The position numbers were made by a program, and so were the translations under genes. DNA of 6,509 bases from Gammaproteobacteria bacterium (GTDB taxonomy: Bacteria > Pseudomonadota > Gammaproteobacteria > S012-40): the NCBI GenBank assembly GCA_029864945.1, contig JAOTSL010000191.1:1-6509 (forward strand). The letters are read 5' to 3'. The notes below the pieces were generated by a model, which saw only the letters and a program-made list of their open reading frames with translations, did no database searches and was not told the origin of the DNA. How positions within the stretch are numbered: position 1 is the first letter of the stretch; the number at the start of each line of letters is the position of its first letter. Shown here in pieces: positions 5,971 to 6,509 of this stretch.

Positions 5971-6443
5971 TGAACGTGACGTTTAAGTCAATATTAGAAT
6001 CGGATCTTGATTCTATTCTAGCTATAGAAAACGAAAGTCATATTCACCCCTGGCCCAGAGGTGTTTTTAGGGACTGTTTACGGGTGTCGTATGTTTGCGA
6101 TATGTTAGTTGATAGTCAATCCGGTGAAGGTAGTGCGGCTGAAACGATAATTGTTTATGGCATTATGTCTGTTGCCGCTGGTGAGGCGCATATATTTAAT
6201 GTTTGTGTTAGCGCTGATTTCCGCAGACAGGGTTTTGGCGAGAAAATGTTGAGTCACCTGTTGGCAGTGGCAAAAAACAAAAATGCCGAAGCCGCTTTTC
6301 TCGAAGTCAGACCATCCAATTTAACGGCAATATCCTTATATGAAAAACTCGGTTTTGAAATCGTTGGCAGGCGAAAGGATTATTATCCAGCCCCAAGTGG
6401 CCGTGAAGATGCGGTTATTATGACGATGAAATTGGATTGTTAA
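5970..6443 (+). CDS. rimI: Ribosomal protein S18-alanine N-acetyltransferase
   Basis: GNAT-fold enzyme that acetylates the N-terminal alanine of ribosomal protein S18 using acetyl-CoA; cytosolic. The 157 residues compare with 148 in E. coli RimI. The N-terminal ILAIENESHIHPWP is the RimI signature (E. coli-like IE...A...PW). The acetyl-CoA loop RRQGFG lies at 85-90. E112 (in FLEVRPSN) and Y124 (in ISLYEKLGF) are 12 residues apart, as are the E. coli catalytic E103 and Y115. The C-terminal RRKDYYP supports RimI over a generic GNAT. About ten extra residues (roughly 48-60, Ser/Gly/Glu-rich) between early strands explain the extra length. The ATG is inside the TAATG overlap with the upstream glycosylase and no strong Shine-Dalgarno is seen, so translational coupling is likely. 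The 66 bases after it contain no terminator and no supported gene. Confidence 0.94.
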   Translation: MNVTFKSILESDLDSILAIENESHIHPWPRGVFRDCLRVSYVCDMLVDSQSGEGSAAETIIVYGIMSVAAGEAHIFNVCVSADFRRQGFGEKMLSHLLAVAKNKNAEAAFLEVRPSNLTAISLYEKLGFEIVGRRKDYYPAPSGREDAVIMTMKLDC

Positions 6444-6509
6444 TTATCGTTGGTTTTAGTGCCCGCCAAGTTTAGTTGTTATTGATGCTTTTTTAAAATA
6501 GTTTGAGTC

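Noticed and set aside
6444..6509. Promoter or gene start after rimI
   Set aside because: TAAAAT at 6494-6499 looks like a -10, but the -35 17 bases upstream (TTTAGT, 6471-6476) matches only 3 of 6, and the window ends before any downstream gene can be seen.

Overview
This window reads as an ordinary chromosomal housekeeping segment of a gammaproteobacterium. It is moderately AT-rich (roughly 40-45% GC by eye), and all genes lie on the + strand, tightly packed. An ilvI-ilvH-ilvC cluster followed by pssA is familiar from Pseudomonas and its relatives. The E. coli-type LeuA (about 517 aa), the short class I ketol-acid reductoisomerase, the family 4 uracil-DNA glycosylase and the lower GC suggest a marine or soil relative such as the Cellvibrionales. 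The taxon is an inference from gene content and order; no database search was possible.

Layout: (1) Bases 2-2383 hold branched-chain amino acid genes. The 3' part of ilvI is cut by the window edge, ilvH starts on the last base of ilvI's stop codon, and ilvC follows 76 bases later. A strong intrinsic terminator at 2428-2458 closes this unit. (2) Bases 2459-3350 carry a candidate promoter and pssA, a membrane phosphatidylserine synthase. (3) Bases 3351-3674 are a 324-base gap with no convincing gene. It has a plausible sigma-70 promoter that would give leuA a leader of about 155 nt. (4) Bases 3675-6443 hold leuA, a family 4 uracil-DNA glycosylase and rimI with almost no spacing, probably co-transcribed. 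The last 66 bases hold no supported feature.

IlvI/IlvH (acetohydroxyacid synthase) make acetolactate and acetohydroxybutyrate. IlvC reduces and isomerises these towards valine, isoleucine and 2-ketoisovalerate. LeuA takes 2-ketoisovalerate into leucine synthesis, so three of the committed enzymes sit together. PssA (phospholipid synthesis), the glycosylase (DNA repair) and RimI (acetylation of ribosomal protein S18) are functionally unrelated passengers.

I found no mobile element, CRISPR array, RNA gene or evidently new system. The points most worth a second look are the leader/gap upstream of leuA, the Glu in place of Asp in IlvI's thiamine-diphosphate motif, and the start codon of the glycosylase.
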